54,469 nt of DNA from Planctomycetaceae bacterium (GCA_021298315.1 JAJTFC010000051.1:1-54469), one strand, 5' to 3'. Counted from the stretch's first letter, positions 33,542-45,261 are shown. Notes: generated from the letters alone by a model not told the origin. Made by a program: numbers and translations.

Positions 33542-33856
33542 ATGGCTGCAACTAAAGAGAAGAGCAAGGTCAAATTGGTTCCACTTGGGGACCGAATCGT
33601 GGTTCAGCGGCAAGAGTCCCAAGAAAAAACCGTCGGTGGCATTTACTTGCCCGACAGCGCCAAGGATCGTCCAACCCGCGGCAAGGTGATCAGTGTCGGA
33701 GACGGACGTGTTTTGGAGAATGGCAGTCGTTCGCAACTTCAGGTCAAGGTTGGCGATCACGTCCTATTTACCAGCTATGCAGGCGAGTCGATCGAAATCG
33801 ATGGCGAAGAGTACCTGCTGATGAACGAATCCGAAGTACTCGCAGTCCTCGGCTAA
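33542..33856 (+). CDS. groES: co-chaperonin GroES
   Basis: A 104-residue Cpn10 protein with PLGDRIVVQRQESQEKTVGG (N-terminal beta strand), the mobile-loop signature GGIYLPDSAKDRPTRGKVIS, and VKVGDHVLFTSYAGESIEID with EYLLMNESEVLAVLG at the end. It forms the heptameric lid of the GroEL chamber. The mobile loop IYLPDSA is normal, so binding to GroEL should be intact. A lysine-rich extension (AATKEKSKVK) precedes the usual start of the fold. groEL follows after 102 bases. The operon is preceded by a sigma-54 type promoter rather than CIRCE. Confidence 0.97.
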   Translation: MAATKEKSKVKLVPLGDRIVVQRQESQEKTVGGIYLPDSAKDRPTRGKVISVGDGRVLENGSRSQLQVKVGDHVLFTSYAGESIEIDGEEYLLMNESEVLAVLG

Positions 33857-33955
33857 CCCTAACTTAAACACCTTTCAATCGACGTTTTTGTCCGTTTGTA
33901 GCTCAAGCGTTGCTGCGGACCCAAAACGAAGAATTTCATCAAGGAGCATTCTTAG

Positions 33956-35578
<1,623 letters not shown>

Positions 35579-35630
35579 GGCTTTATCTGATCAGCTAACC
35601 AACGAGAGTTAGGTTATCAAAACATCGAAG

Positions 35631-35659
35631 AAGCTCGGCATAATAGCCGAGCTTTTTTT
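35631..35659 (+). terminator. rho-independent terminator of groESL
   Basis: A perfect 9-base stem, AAGCTCGGC (35631-35639) with GCCGAGCTT (35646-35654), encloses a 6-base loop and runs into seven T residues (35653-35659). It lies about 50 bases after the groEL stop codon. Confidence 0.9.
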
Positions 35660-35680
35660 GTTTGCATTTCGTTTAAAGTT

Positions 35681-36047
35681 CTGCATCAGCGTTCATGAGT
35701 GTGCATCAGCGGTTGGGTTTGATTCTTAATCAGCGAATATTGGTGTGTATCAGTGGTTCGAAAAACAGCCTATGCGCGCATTGCCCCTCTATCCCCCCGC
35801 CCTTTCTCCCCCGCCAAAGCCCGGTGGCGAAAGGGGGCCAAGCGGAGACAGGCTTCAGGTCTCAGGCCTCAGGGGAACAGCCAGAGTAGCCAGGCGAGAT
35901 TGAGTGAACTATCTCCCATGAAGAAGATTGATTGCGCTGTGCCGCGCAGAATCAAAGCCCGACGCTCGCGCTCGTCGGCTAACAGAGCAAACGCTGAGCG
36001 GTTTTCTTCGAGCGCTGCATCAGCGTTCATAAGTGGGTTTTGCCTTA
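35681..36047. repeat. non-coding region with a direct repeat and hairpins
   Basis: The 388 bases between the groEL terminator and the next gene hold no convincing gene. CTGCATCAGCGTTCAT plus five further bases recur at 35681-35701 and 36015-36035 with one mismatch. Shorter related CATCAGCG or ATCAGCG/ATCAGTG blocks lie between 35701 and 35760. A hairpin is possible at 35956-35980 (AGCCCGACG / CGTCGGCT arms). A pyrimidine-rich/purine-rich pair, CCCCCGCC and GGCGAAAGGGGG, lies near 35810-35840. Small open frames here follow the repeats and have no gene-like features. Confidence 0.7.
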
Positions 36048-37739
36048 TTACGGTAACGTAAAGACAGTCCCGGTGACAAAGGCCGCTTGGGTTACCGCTC
36101 CCCGCAAGCTAAGCGGTACTGGCTTGATCGCCCATGGTGCACAAGAACCCGGTCGATAGTACCCCAATGGGTGCTGGCACTCGTTAGGCGGGTGAATTCC
36201 CATCTTGTAAGGAAGCACAGCGAGGTCACCAAAAAATCGGACCGTTGAGACGACCGGTTGGACCACCGGCCCCCATTCGTGCCCGTAACGCTCAAGCGAC
36301 ACGTCTTCGAAGTAAAGCGGTTTGTTGCAAGCCCCAGAAGCCTTCCACGTCAATGTCGAATCGACAAAAAGCCGTGGCGCAAATCCTTGATCCCCCAACG
36401 GACATGTCACTGGAATTCCCCACGCCTCGGAAACAAAGACTTGGTCTGTGTCGCTGAGTTTGCGTTGTAGGTACGAAACCCGTTTGCCGTCACTTTGCTC
36501 GATGACCACCGTGCCATAAACCAAGTCCACCAATTTTCCTTCGGCGATAAACTCACCTTGAGAGCCCCGCCAAGTCCTTATCGGTGACTTCTTGACGAAG
36601 GTTTCCTGGGTTAGCGAACCTGGCCTATTGCCCGACTGATAACCTTGGACGAAATCCGGCGAGGAATCCAGTTGGAAGTTGCGAATATCTGCACCCGCCG
36701 CGAATTCTCGGACAAGATCGCAGTTGGCAACCGATTGATCGGCCCTTTTAGGGGGGGCAGGTGGTAAGTCATCATCGAGCTTCGATGGCTCAAGTAACTT
36801 CGAAGGTTCTTGTAGGCTCTCCGATTCATCGAGTTTGGCAGGATCCCGAAGTTTGCGATCCGAAGGCGAAGATGGCTTAGGGAACGGATTGGGAAGCACG
36901 CTCTCTGGCAACGGTGCAGGTGCTTGCACCTCAGGCTGTGGACTCCTAGGTGGTAATGTCAAAGCGGGTGGCTCAGCAGCAGGTGACCCGACAGCCGGTG
37001 GCAAAGTCTGCGCAGGTGGCTCGATAGCTGGTAGCCGATTCACTGGCGGTTGAGCCGCTGGTGTTTGAGCCGCTGGTGGTAACGTTAAGGTTGGTGTCGG
37101 TAGAGTCTGCGGCAAGAGGGACTCTTGCGACGGGGCTATCGCCGCTTTTGGGGTTGGCTCGATAGGTTGCTGAACGAGTAAGCTTGATCGAGGAGGCTGC
37201 TTGGTCGCTTGATCCTCGAATGCAGCCGTGACAACCTCTGGCAAAGTGGTTTGTTCAACCGCAGTGGTTTGTTTAGCAATGGCGGCTGGAACTTCGACCT
37301 TGCGCCATCGTAGGACTTCAGCCTGTTTGCTCGATTCTGCGATATTTCCTGTCGAGCGAATGGAGTCTTTCGGCTGGAGTGATGGGGATCGGCCCGATGT
37401 GGCTTGCGATGCCCCTTGGGATTGTTTTGATTGAAACGCGCGGGATGCCGAAGCATCCTCTCGCAGAGGGTTGGCTTGGAAAGGAGTAGGCGACCAAGCG
37501 GGTTGCTGGGCCAAATCATTGGATTTCGTTTCCGAGCTACTGCGCAATGGGTTTTGCGCCATGGCTGAGTCTGTTGCTAACCAGCCTGAAGTTAAGCAAA
37601 GAGTGCTTACGGGGATGCACAAGCACCAGCGCAAGAGGCGTGCAAGAGATCGTCTTGCACGCTGCGAGCGATCAGCTATCGCCAGCTTGATGGACCTCCG
37701 GGCTGTAATTGGGTGCTTCTTGCGTGATGGCAATGTCAT
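36048..37739 (-). CDS. exported proline-rich protein with SHD1-like domain
   Basis: The frame is open to 37850, inside guaB. ATG 37739 overlaps the guaB end by 68 bases, and TTG 37634 would avoid the overlap. A signal peptide is visible ([20 protein letters not shown], cleavage after AMA), preceded by RRSLARLL, which loosely resembles a Tat motif. The middle is disordered and very rich in proline, with repeated PxxQTLPPAxxxPAxxPP-type stretches. In the C-terminal part, [36 protein letters not shown] and [13 protein letters not shown] match the SHD1-like (SLA1 homology 1) domain, common in planctomycete proteins. A cysteine-containing terminal region follows ([20 protein letters not shown]). 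Function is unknown; it may bind cell-surface partners. Confidence 0.75.
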   Translation of the reverse strand: MTLPSRKKHPITARRSIKLAIADRSQRARRSLARLLRWCLCIPVSTLCLTSGWLATDSAMAQNPLRSSSETKSNDLAQQPAWSPTPFQANPLREDASASRAFQSKQSQGASQATSGRSPSLQPKDSIRSTGNIAESSKQAEVLRWRKVEVPAAIAKQTTAVEQTTLPEVVTAAFEDQATKQPPRSSLLVQQPIEPTPKAAIAPSQESLLPQTLPTPTLTLPPAAQTPAAQPPVNRLPAIEPPAQTLPPAVGSPAAEPPALTLPPRSPQPEVQAPAPLPESVLPNPFPKPSSPSDRKLRDPAKLDESESLQEPSKLLEPSKLDDDLPPAPPKRADQSVANCDLVREFAAGADIRNFQLDSSPDFVQGYQSGNRPGSLTQETFVKKSPIRTWRGSQGEFIAEGKLVDLVYGTVVIEQSDGKRVSYLQRKLSDTDQVFVSEAWGIPVTCPLGDQGFAPRLFVDSTLTWKASGACNKPLYFEDVSLERYGHEWGPVVQPVVSTVRFFGDLAVLPYKMGIHPPNECQHPLGYYRPGSCAPWAIKPVPLSLRGAVTQAAFVTGTVFTLP

Positions 37740-39150
37740 GTGGATGGTTCTCCCTAACCGTCGCCGCCGATACCTTGATGAATCGTGCTTCGGACCGTAA
37801 CTCCGAGATGGATTTGGTACCGCAGTACCCCATACCAGCTCGCAGCCCACCTACCAATTGGTAAGCATAATCGGCCAGCGGACCTTTGAATGGCACTCGC
37901 CCCTCGACCCCTTCGGGAACCAACTTCGAGAGTTGATCCTGGCCGCTTTGGCGATACCTTTCGCTCGATCCCTTGACCATCGCCCCGAGCGATCCCATTC
38001 CCCGATAGGCCTTGAAGGTTCGGCCTTGGTAGAGGATGGTTCGGCCTGGGCTTTCGGCAAGTCCTGCGAACAAGCTTCCGATCATCACGGTTTGAGCCCC
38101 AGCGACCAGGGCTTTAACGATGTCACCGGAGTATCGGATGCCACCGTCGGCGATTGTCGGAATGTTGGCCTGCTTGCAAGCCTTGGTGGTTTCGTAGATG
38201 GCGGTGATCTGCGGAACTCCTACGCCGGAGATCACGCGAGTGGTGCAGATCGAGCCTGGGCCGATCCCTACCTTCACCGCATCTGCACCAGCTTCCACCA
38301 ATGCTTTTCCACCTTCAAACGTCGCAACGTTTCCGGCGATGACATCGATGTTAAACTGGCGTTTCAATTCCCGAACTGTGGCAATCACGTTCGACGAATG
38401 GCCATGGGCGCTATCGACCACAAGGATATCAACCCCGCGTCGAATGAGCTCTGAGGCCCGATCGTAGTCGTGAACACCGATCGCCGCACCGACCCTCAAG
38501 CGGCCCAGTTCGTCCTTGCAGGCCGATGGGTAACTTTTCATCTGGTCGATGTCTTTGATCGTGATCAGTCCAGTCAGGTGGTATTGATCGTCAACCAGCA
38601 AAAGTTTCTCCACCTTTTTATCCGTCAAAATCCGCTCAGCTTCGCTAAGCGTTACATTTCCTTGAGCGGTGACGAGATTTTCACGGGTCATGACCGAGGA
38701 AATAGGTGTGTCGCTCGATTCAAGGAACCGCATGTCACGGCGGGTGAGAATCCCGACGAGTTTTCCGCTAGCCTCAACGATAGGGATCCCCGAGACATTT
38801 TGCTTGCGCATCACATCTTGGGCCGTCGCCACACTGTCGCTAGGTCTCAAGGTGACCGGATCTGGAATGATGCCATTGGCCGATCGTTTGACTTTGGTGA
38901 CCTCGGCGGCTTGGGAGGCGATATCCATATTCTTGTGGATAATCCCGAGCCCTCCTACCTTAGCCAGCGCGATGGCCATTTCGCTCTCGGTTACGGTATC
39001 CATCGGAGAGGAAAGCAGAGGAATCTCGAGCTTGATTCTTGCCGTAAGTTGTGTCGAGACGTCGACTTGCGACGGAAGAATGTCACTGTAGCGGGGCTGA
39101 ATCAGAACGTCATCAAACGTGATCCCCTCGCAGGCGATCTTATCGTCCAT
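37672..39150 (-). CDS. guaB: IMP dehydrogenase
   Basis: Using ATG 39150 (MDDKIACEG) the protein has 492 residues. It catalyses NAD-dependent oxidation of IMP to XMP, the first step of GMP synthesis. The TIM barrel holds the catalytic cysteine C302 in [16 protein letters not shown], the IMP-binding [18 protein letters not shown], and the flap [18 protein letters not shown]. Two CBS domains occupy about 88-200 ([35 protein letters not shown]). All key residues are present. The upstream ATG at 39177 is less likely because the family starts near MDDKI. The 3' end overlaps the SHD1-protein gene on the same strand. Confidence 0.96.
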   Translation of the reverse strand: MDDKIACEGITFDDVLIQPRYSDILPSQVDVSTQLTARIKLEIPLLSSPMDTVTESEMAIALAKVGGLGIIHKNMDIASQAAEVTKVKRSANGIIPDPVTLRPSDSVATAQDVMRKQNVSGIPIVEASGKLVGILTRRDMRFLESSDTPISSVMTRENLVTAQGNVTLSEAERILTDKKVEKLLLVDDQYHLTGLITIKDIDQMKSYPSACKDELGRLRVGAAIGVHDYDRASELIRRGVDILVVDSAHGHSSNVIATVRELKRQFNIDVIAGNVATFEGGKALVEAGADAVKVGIGPGSICTTRVISGVGVPQITAIYETTKACKQANIPTIADGGIRYSGDIVKALVAGAQTVMIGSLFAGLAESPGRTILYQGRTFKAYRGMGSLGAMVKGSSERYRQSGQDQLSKLVPEGVEGRVPFKGPLADYAYQLVGGLRAGMGYCGTKSISELRSEARFIKVSAATVRENHPHDIAITQEAPNYSPEVHQAGDS

Positions 39151-39378
39151 AGATGTGTTTCCTGGGAAAGCTTGCAAAGATCCTGGAAACCGTCGTAGTA
39201 TCGCGAAATTGCTAGCTTGTGCAACCCACCCCTAGGGCGGCAATATTACAAAAGCTAAATGTTAGAGTTTGCCGTTCAGGTTGAGTTGTTTGACTGAAGA
39301 AAGGTTGCGGAATGTTCCGATTGTTCCGATGAGACAGGGCCTCTCGCCAGGAGCCCGGAGCCATCGGTATCAAAAGGA

Positions 39379-42300
39379 ATGTTAAGCGTGAAGAGCCAAA
39401 ATCAAAATAACTTCCAGCAGTTCAGCCACTTTGAGCAAACCAAACACAAGTCAACCCGGGCTCACTCATGGTTCCGCAAATCGGGCATCGACCCTTTGGC
39501 GGCTCAGGGGCCAAATTCGCCTCGTCCGTTGACTTTGCCGCCCAGTAGCCAAAGGGGAACACCGGTTGTTCAGAGTCCAACTGCCAACCAGGTCAATGCG
39601 GCCAACTCGGCCGATGCGAGGATTCAAATTTATGCATTGCCGACCGAGTATGTCGCGTATGTTGTCGCCCAATTGCAAGGGCAATTCGGTGCCGACAAGC
39701 GAGTCCGGATCACGACCGAACCTGAGACAGGTCGATTGATGGTATTGGCACCTGAGGCGACCCAGCAGCAGATTGCTTCGAGTCTTGCCGCGATCACCAA
39801 GCAACTTAGCCCGGTAGCCTCTGACGTATCGGGCCGAGTCCTTTCGAATACAGTTCAAGCGCGAGAGTACAAGCTTCAGCGAGTTAGTTGGCGAGAACTC
39901 GAAGATGCGGTAATGAGAATTGCAGGGCCGCGTCTATCGGTTTCGACGACCAACAACGGCGAGCTTGCCCAACTGCAAATGCTGACCGATGCTGGACCTC
40001 GGGAGGTCATGACGGTCGATCGTCGCACGGATACAGTTCGCATGCAGGGTAGTCCAAAGGATGTGTTCGCATGGTCGCAAATTGTAACTGCGGTGGATTT
40101 TGCCCAAGCCGATCCACAGCGTCCGACGCAGATTGTTCCGATCAATCCAGCGAGTCCCGAACGGATTGAAACAGCGTTGCGATTGGTTCGGCTCGCGTCG
40201 TTCCAGCAACCCTCTCAGGACGACCAGGTCACTGGCCAAGTTCCAGCCAATCAAGACGACGACAATGCACCTGGGATGGCCATTGGTTCTCCCGATTCGA
40301 TGGGCAGCGGAACGGGCCTCATTGGTGATGTTGATATTTCGTTCGTTCCCGAAATGGGGATCGTGATTGTTAAGGGTGGTCGTCGAGACGTTCAGCGCGT
40401 CTTAGAGGTCATCGAGCAGATCAAAAAGCAGAGTGCTGAGACGACACCAGAGATCGAGATCTATCCGCTCAAGCATGTCAATGGAGTGGCCCTCGAACCA
40501 ATTTTGAGGGATCTTAACGACAAGGTCTTCACACCGCGTCAGGGACAAATCAGCCTTTACGCATTGGGACAGCCCAATTCGTTGTTGCTCATTGGGCGGC
40601 CTGAGGCTCTCACTGCGATCAAGGAGTTGATCGTCAAGCTCGATCAACCGTTGGATCCGAACAATCAGTTGCGTGTATTCCGGTTGGTGAACTCCTCGGC
40701 AGTCGATGCCGAGACCCTAGTAAGAAACTTCTTTAGCGAGACAGTGCCGGGCCAAGCTGCACCCGCGAACACTTCGGCTTTGACGATCGGAACACGGATT
40801 AAGGTCGTTGCGGACTATCGAACCAACTCGCTGATTGTGCAAGCCTCGCCTCGGGATATTGCCGAGGTAGCCAAGTTGATTTTAGAGATCGACGTTGAGT
40901 CGACACCGGCGGAGAATGAGATCAAAGTGTTTCCGATCAAGAATGCCGTCGCCTCGGAGCTTCAACCTATCTTGCAGTCGGCCATCACCGGTACTGCGGC
41001 ACCGACTGCTCAAACACCTGGTCAGCCACAACAGCCGCAGCCTCAGCAAACCGGTGGGGCTAGCAGTGTTCGGGCGCCAAGTAGTCGCTTGATGGTTGTC
41101 CCTCGCGACGGCCAGCCAGTCAATTCGGGGATTCTCGCAGGTGTTACGATCACCAGCAATCCGAACATCAACGCCTTGGTGGTACGCGCACCGTCCAAGA
41201 GTATGCCTTTGATTCAAGCTCTCATCGAACAGCTCGATCAGCTTCCAAGTGCTGACGCGAGGATCAAGGTGTATCCAGTGGTTAATGGGGATGCGACGAG
41301 CCTTGCAAACACCTTGCAGCAGATATTTGGGTTGCCGGCCACGGCGGGAACCAATACCAATACGGTCAACCCTTTTAGCGCATTGGGTTTGCAGAACTTG
41401 GCCGCATTGACCGGTGGTGGTGAAAATTCGCTCGTTCAGCTTAGAATCTCTGTCGACACGCGAACCAACAGCATCATTGCTTCGGGTGCTCCTACGGATC
41501 TAGAGGTGATCGAAGCCTTGCTATATCGACTCGACGAAACCGGTGGTCAGCAGAGAAACAATGAGGTCGTATGGCTTCGAAATGCCAATGCGATTGATGT
41601 GTTCAATGCGCTCAACACCTTGCTTACTAATCAGCGGACAGTCATCACGCAGCAGTTGGTTACTGGACAGGCGATCAGTCTTTTTGAGCGGATCGACCGC
41701 GAAGTCTTCGTCGTCTCGGAGCCGTCGACTAACAGTTTGATCATCAGTGCAACGCCTCGGTATATGCAGCAGATCAAGCAAGTCATCGAGAGGCTTGATC
41801 GTCAGCAGCCGATGATCGCCGTCGAGATACTCATCGCGGAGGTGACACTCAACGATCAGTTCGAACTCGGGACTGAACTGGGACTTCAGGATTCTCTTCT
41901 GTTTGATCGCAATAGCGCCACTGGGGGGACCCTAACGAGCCCACCATTTAACCTTACGAATACATTTGCCCCGAATTCGCCTCAGCGAAGACCTCAGAAC
42001 GTCGCCGGGCAAGGCATGTCGAGTTTCTCGATGGGGCGAGCCAGTTCGGATTTAGGATATGGAGGATTGGTGCTGGCCGCAAGCAGTGAGTCGGTAGGAT
42101 TGCTTTTCCGTATGCTGCAGGACGCCAATCGTGTGCAGATCCTGTCACGACCGAGCCTCATGACCATCGATAATAATATTTCCGTGGTCAACGTAGGTCA
42201 GTCGGTTCCTACGCTCACGGGAACGACCAACGGTATTAACGGGGTCTCCACGGGGGTTCAGTACGTCAACACAGGTCTTACGATGCAGATCCAACCCCGG

Positions 42301-43191
42301 ACGAATCAAGATGGTTTGATCAACATGATCGTGGCCGTAAGCAGGTCGAATATTGATCCAAACGGCGGAATTCCCATCGGTTTCCAGACGGACATCACCA
42401 CCGGTCAGCCACAGGCGATCGAAGCACCGATCTTCAATCAAACGCTCGCTCAAACTCGCGTTACGGCCTACGACGGTCAGACTGTCATTCTGGGCGGTTT
42501 GATCACTAAGCAACGAGCCACTCAGTCTCGACGGATTCCATTCCTAGCAGATATCCCGTTGGCCGGTTGGTTGTTCCGATTCGACTCCGAGGTCGAGAAA
42601 CGGAGCGAACTGCTCGTCGTGATGACCCCCCGAGTGATCAACTACAATGATCCCAACAAACTCGATATGATCAAGCAAGTCGAGTCGTCGCGGATGAGTT
42701 GGTGCTTGGCCGATATTCTTAATATCTACGGCGATGTAGGGCTTTCCGAAGGCAATGGTCTGTGGGGGCCTGCATCGAGCCCAGTGATCTATCCGGATAC
42801 CAATCCAACTGGAGATGTAGGAAACCCAGGATCGCCAGTAGCGCAGGAGCCGACTTATTTGACCCCAACGGTCGAGACACCTGCAACCATGATTCCTGCG
42901 AATCCGGGGTATGCTCCAGGCTACCAACCTGCACCTGGTTCAAGCTATCCGAATCCATCCTATCCGAACTCAGCATATCCCAACCAAGTGGTTCCCAGCC
43001 CAAACGGTGAGATCATCATCGAGGGGATTCCAGAAGGTGCGATTATCCAAGGTCAAACGCCGGTCAACAGTTCCAGTCGCATTCCTCAGCGGTCGCTTCT
43101 AAAGAGTGAAACGCCTGTACAGCCAGCGGTTGTGCAACCTGTGGCTGTGGCTCCGGCACCCTACAACGGACAACCGGTACGCAAACCCTAG
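39379..43191 (+). CDS. type II/III secretion system secretin (GspD-like), long form
   Basis: A 1270-residue secretin. Repeated ring-building N-domains run from about residue 75 to 800; typical are IYALPTEYVAYVVAQLQGQF, IEIYPLKHVNGVALEPIL, VFPIKNAVASELQPILQSA and VVWLRNANAIDVFNALNTLL. The C-terminal secretin domain (about 810-1100) has VEILIAEVTLNDQFELGTEL, SRPSLMTIDN, GVQYVNTGLTMQIQPRTN, QTVILGGLITKQ, and SRRIPFLADIPLAGWLF then RSELLVVMTPRVI. A proline-rich tail follows. It would form an outer-membrane pore for protein export or pilus passage. No signal peptide is evident at the N-terminus, which is odd for a secretin. It is followed by a lipoprotein gene 50 bases downstream that might act as its pilotin or partner. 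Confidence 0.93.
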   Translation: MLSVKSQNQNNFQQFSHFEQTKHKSTRAHSWFRKSGIDPLAAQGPNSPRPLTLPPSSQRGTPVVQSPTANQVNAANSADARIQIYALPTEYVAYVVAQLQGQFGADKRVRITTEPETGRLMVLAPEATQQQIASSLAAITKQLSPVASDVSGRVLSNTVQAREYKLQRVSWRELEDAVMRIAGPRLSVSTTNNGELAQLQMLTDAGPREVMTVDRRTDTVRMQGSPKDVFAWSQIVTAVDFAQADPQRPTQIVPINPASPERIETALRLVRLASFQQPSQDDQVTGQVPANQDDDNAPGMAIGSPDSMGSGTGLIGDVDISFVPEMGIVIVKGGRRDVQRVLEVIEQIKKQSAETTPEIEIYPLKHVNGVALEPILRDLNDKVFTPRQGQISLYALGQPNSLLLIGRPEALTAIKELIVKLDQPLDPNNQLRVFRLVNSSAVDAETLVRNFFSETVPGQAAPANTSALTIGTRIKVVADYRTNSLIVQASPRDIAEVAKLILEIDVESTPAENEIKVFPIKNAVASELQPILQSAITGTAAPTAQTPGQPQQPQPQQTGGASSVRAPSSRLMVVPRDGQPVNSGILAGVTITSNPNINALVVRAPSKSMPLIQALIEQLDQLPSADARIKVYPVVNGDATSLANTLQQIFGLPATAGTNTNTVNPFSALGLQNLAALTGGGENSLVQLRISVDTRTNSIIASGAPTDLEVIEALLYRLDETGGQQRNNEVVWLRNANAIDVFNALNTLLTNQRTVITQQLVTGQAISLFERIDREVFVVSEPSTNSLIISATPRYMQQIKQVIERLDRQQPMIAVEILIAEVTLNDQFELGTELGLQDSLLFDRNSATGGTLTSPPFNLTNTFAPNSPQRRPQNVAGQGMSSFSMGRASSDLGYGGLVLAASSESVGLLFRMLQDANRVQILSRPSLMTIDNNISVVNVGQSVPTLTGTTNGINGVSTGVQYVNTGLTMQIQPRTNQDGLINMIVAVSRSNIDPNGGIPIGFQTDITTGQPQAIEAPIFNQTLAQTRVTAYDGQTVILGGLITKQRATQSRRIPFLADIPLAGWLFRFDSEVEKRSELLVVMTPRVINYNDPNKLDMIKQVESSRMSWCLADILNIYGDVGLSEGNGLWGPASSPVIYPDTNPTGDVGNPGSPVAQEPTYLTPTVETPATMIPANPGYAPGYQPAPGSSYPNPSYPNSAYPNQVVPSPNGEIIIEGIPEGAIIQGQTPVNSSSRIPQRSLLKSETPVQPAVVQPVAVAPAPYNGQPVRKP

Positions 43192-43241
43192 TCTCTTGAC
43201 TTCCGCGCTGCAGACAAAAACTAACCTAAGAGATCAATCCC

Positions 43242-44384
43242 ATGCTACTTGAACGAAACGCTTTGAAAGTCCTGATCACTTTACTGAGCTTGTTTCTATC
43301 GACCGGATGCGCAAGCATGATGGAAACGAAGGCCAAGGGAAAAGCGGCCAAAGAGAGTGAAAAGAAGTCTTGGTTTAAGAAGAAAGAATATCAGATCCCT
43401 CAAAGCATGAATGTCACTTGGACCCACGACATCATTTCGGTGCCGGGCAAGCCTCCTGCAAGAGGCTTTGGTGGACGTATCTATTTCTACAATGAGAAAT
43501 CGCAAGCGATTCCAGTCGATGGCGAGCTGATGGTCTATGGCTTTGATGATACGCACTCGAGCCACCCTGGGGCTGCTCTTGCTTCCCAAGGTATGGATCA
43601 GGCCGATAAGCGATACCGATTCACCGACGAGCAATTCACCACCCACTTTTCAGAGAGCGATCTGGGTGCTTCCTACAGTATTTGGGTTCCCTGGGATGCT
43701 GCACCTGGAGCGAAGAAAAAGATTATGCTCATCCCGACATTCAAATCCAAAGATGGCAAAGTCATTCGCGGAAATGCCGCAACTCTCTTGCTCCCGGGTT
43801 GGAGCGAAGATGGGCAAGACGGTCAGGTGATACAAGCTGCGGCAGTCATGCCCAGTGGAATCGCTCCCGGGGGTTCGAAAACTCAGCAGTTAGCTTCTAG
43901 CGATCTTTCGCTTAATCATGAATCCTTAGAGGGTCGCCCTAAGACCACGACTATTCAAATGCCCATTCGTTCGGCGGCACGGGTCCAACCGTTGCTGACT
44001 CCCGAGCAAGCCAATGAACTTATCGAAAAAGCACGTAACGGTCAGATTCCCACTGCGGGGAGTTTGGCGCCCTCGGTAGGCACTATGCCGATGGAGTCGA
44101 ACGTTGCTCCGGCTCAAATGATGCAGACCAATACCAGTACGAGTCAGCCGATGACACTCGGGCCTGCCACCCTGGATCGATCAGCAAACGGAATCGAGAT
44201 GGGCCAAGCCCTCAATGCAGGCCCCTTGCCACTATTCCACATGCCTACAACCGGCCTGAGCCCTTCATTAATCGTTCCTGGGATGCCTCAAGGGGCAACC
44301 AATCCGACTAATTCCGCACAGCCTCAACCGACTCAACCGGTTCAGATGCCGATGCAGAGCCCTGGACTACCAACTCGTTTTTAA
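43242..44384 (+). CDS. lipoprotein of unknown function, downstream of the secretin gene
   Basis: A 380-residue protein with a signal sequence (LKVLITLLSLFLSTGC) whose lipobox STGC puts the lipidated cysteine at residue 23. A lysine-rich stretch follows. The folded part (about 50-190) reads MNVTWTHDIISVPGKPPARG, GRIYFYNEKSQAIPVDGELM and YSIWVPWDAAPGAKKKIMLI, a beta-rich domain I do not recognise. The last 180 residues are disordered and rich in methionine, proline and glutamine. Position suggests it works with the secretin, perhaps at the outer membrane, but this is inference. The last 77 bases overlap, on the opposite strand, the end of the BON-protein gene. Confidence 0.8.
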   Translation: MLLERNALKVLITLLSLFLSTGCASMMETKAKGKAAKESEKKSWFKKKEYQIPQSMNVTWTHDIISVPGKPPARGFGGRIYFYNEKSQAIPVDGELMVYGFDDTHSSHPGAALASQGMDQADKRYRFTDEQFTTHFSESDLGASYSIWVPWDAAPGAKKKIMLIPTFKSKDGKVIRGNAATLLLPGWSEDGQDGQVIQAAAVMPSGIAPGGSKTQQLASSDLSLNHESLEGRPKTTTIQMPIRSAARVQPLLTPEQANELIEKARNGQIPTAGSLAPSVGTMPMESNVAPAQMMQTNTSTSQPMTLGPATLDRSANGIEMGQALNAGPLPLFHMPTTGLSPSLIVPGMPQGATNPTNSAQPQPTQPVQMPMQSPGLPTRF

Positions 44385-45261
44385 CCGAATTGACTCCGGG
44401 TTCTAAAAGCATCATCCGTTCCATGAGTCGCTTGTCTGCGTCGGTAGCCACCGTGCCGCGAAGCGTAATCTCACCTCCGCTTAAAGCTACGTTCACCCCA
44501 CGCATGCGGTCTTGAACCGGTGAACGGGACATGCGATCTTGAAGACGTGTGCTGACTGATGGAATCGAACCGGGGGTGAGTTTAAAATCCGGACGCACCG
44601 TTGCTCGGATCGGTTTGCGTCCTTGTTGCCCACCGGTCTGTCCGGTTGCTCCCATCCGGTTGCGATTGTTTAGCCCCCCGAGCCCTCCGACTCCTCCAAG
44701 GCCGCCGAGCCCTCCGCCTAAACCGCCTCCGAGTCCACCTAGGCCTCCGCCTAATCCACCACCGAGGCCGCCTCCGAATCCGCCTGTGTTGCTACTTCCA
44801 AAGGCGTTGGCTCCGAAGGCATTGCCACCACTGGCACCCACTCCGAATTGCGATGATCCCATTCCGCTAGTGGCAGTGATTGGTCGAGTGTTCAAATTGC
44901 CGATAACATTCTGTCCCGTAACACCGGGGCCTCCAAAGGTCCCTGGAAAATTGGTCGTCGAACCTCCCATGCTGCCTCCGGTGGTTCCACCAATGCCGCC
45001 ACCGCCGATACCACCAGTTCCACCAAAGCCACCAGTTGATCCGCCGAAGCCACCGGTGCTACCGCCCAATCCACCCAATCCGCCAGTTCCGCCAAACCCG
45101 CCACCGCCAAGGTTTCCAAGTCCGCCGGTTCCTCCAAAGGATCCGCCACCGAACCCACCCGTGCTACCTTGAAACTGACCGTAGAGGGTAGATTGGTTAG
45201 AGACGAGTAAGCCCGAGACGAACAACATTATCCCAAAATAACTGCAAATCGTTCGTTTCAT
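44308..45261 (-). CDS. secreted glycine-rich protein with C-terminal BON domain
   Basis: A 317-residue protein with signal peptide SYFGIMLFVSGLLVSN, cleaved near LYGQ. Residues about 30-205 are low-complexity glycine-rich (GGLGGG and GGFGG repeats). The C-terminal BON domain (about 225-300) reads RLQDRMSRSP, VNVALSGGEITLRGTVATDA, KRLMERMMLLEPGVNSVKNE and LVVQG. BON domains bind phospholipids or other hydrophobic surfaces and occur in periplasmic and secretin-associated proteins. The glycine-rich part is likely flexible or structural. Its gene converges with the lipoprotein gene and overlaps it by 77 bases in the disordered tails of both products. Confidence 0.8.
   Translation of the reverse strand: MKRTICSYFGIMLFVSGLLVSNQSTLYGQFQGSTGGFGGGSFGGTGGLGNLGGGGFGGTGGLGGLGGSTGGFGGSTGGFGGTGGIGGGGIGGTTGGSMGGSTTNFPGTFGGPGVTGQNVIGNLNTRPITATSGMGSSQFGVGASGGNAFGANAFGSSNTGGFGGGLGGGLGGGLGGLGGGLGGGLGGLGGVGGLGGLNNRNRMGATGQTGGQQGRKPIRATVRPDFKLTPGSIPSVSTRLQDRMSRSPVQDRMRGVNVALSGGEITLRGTVATDADKRLMERMMLLEPGVNSVKNELVVQGSASASEPVESVEAVRN

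Noticed and set aside
35753..36061. 102-codon frame between groEL and the SHD1 gene
   Set aside because: Its sequence is Arg/Ser/Ala-rich and tracks the repeats and hairpins of the non-coding block. There is no ribosome binding site or domain.
44549..45172. 207-codon proline-rich frame opposite the glycine-rich BON gene
   Set aside because: It is the complement of Gly codons read as Pro. The minus-strand gene has a signal peptide and BON domain, so this is a shadow.
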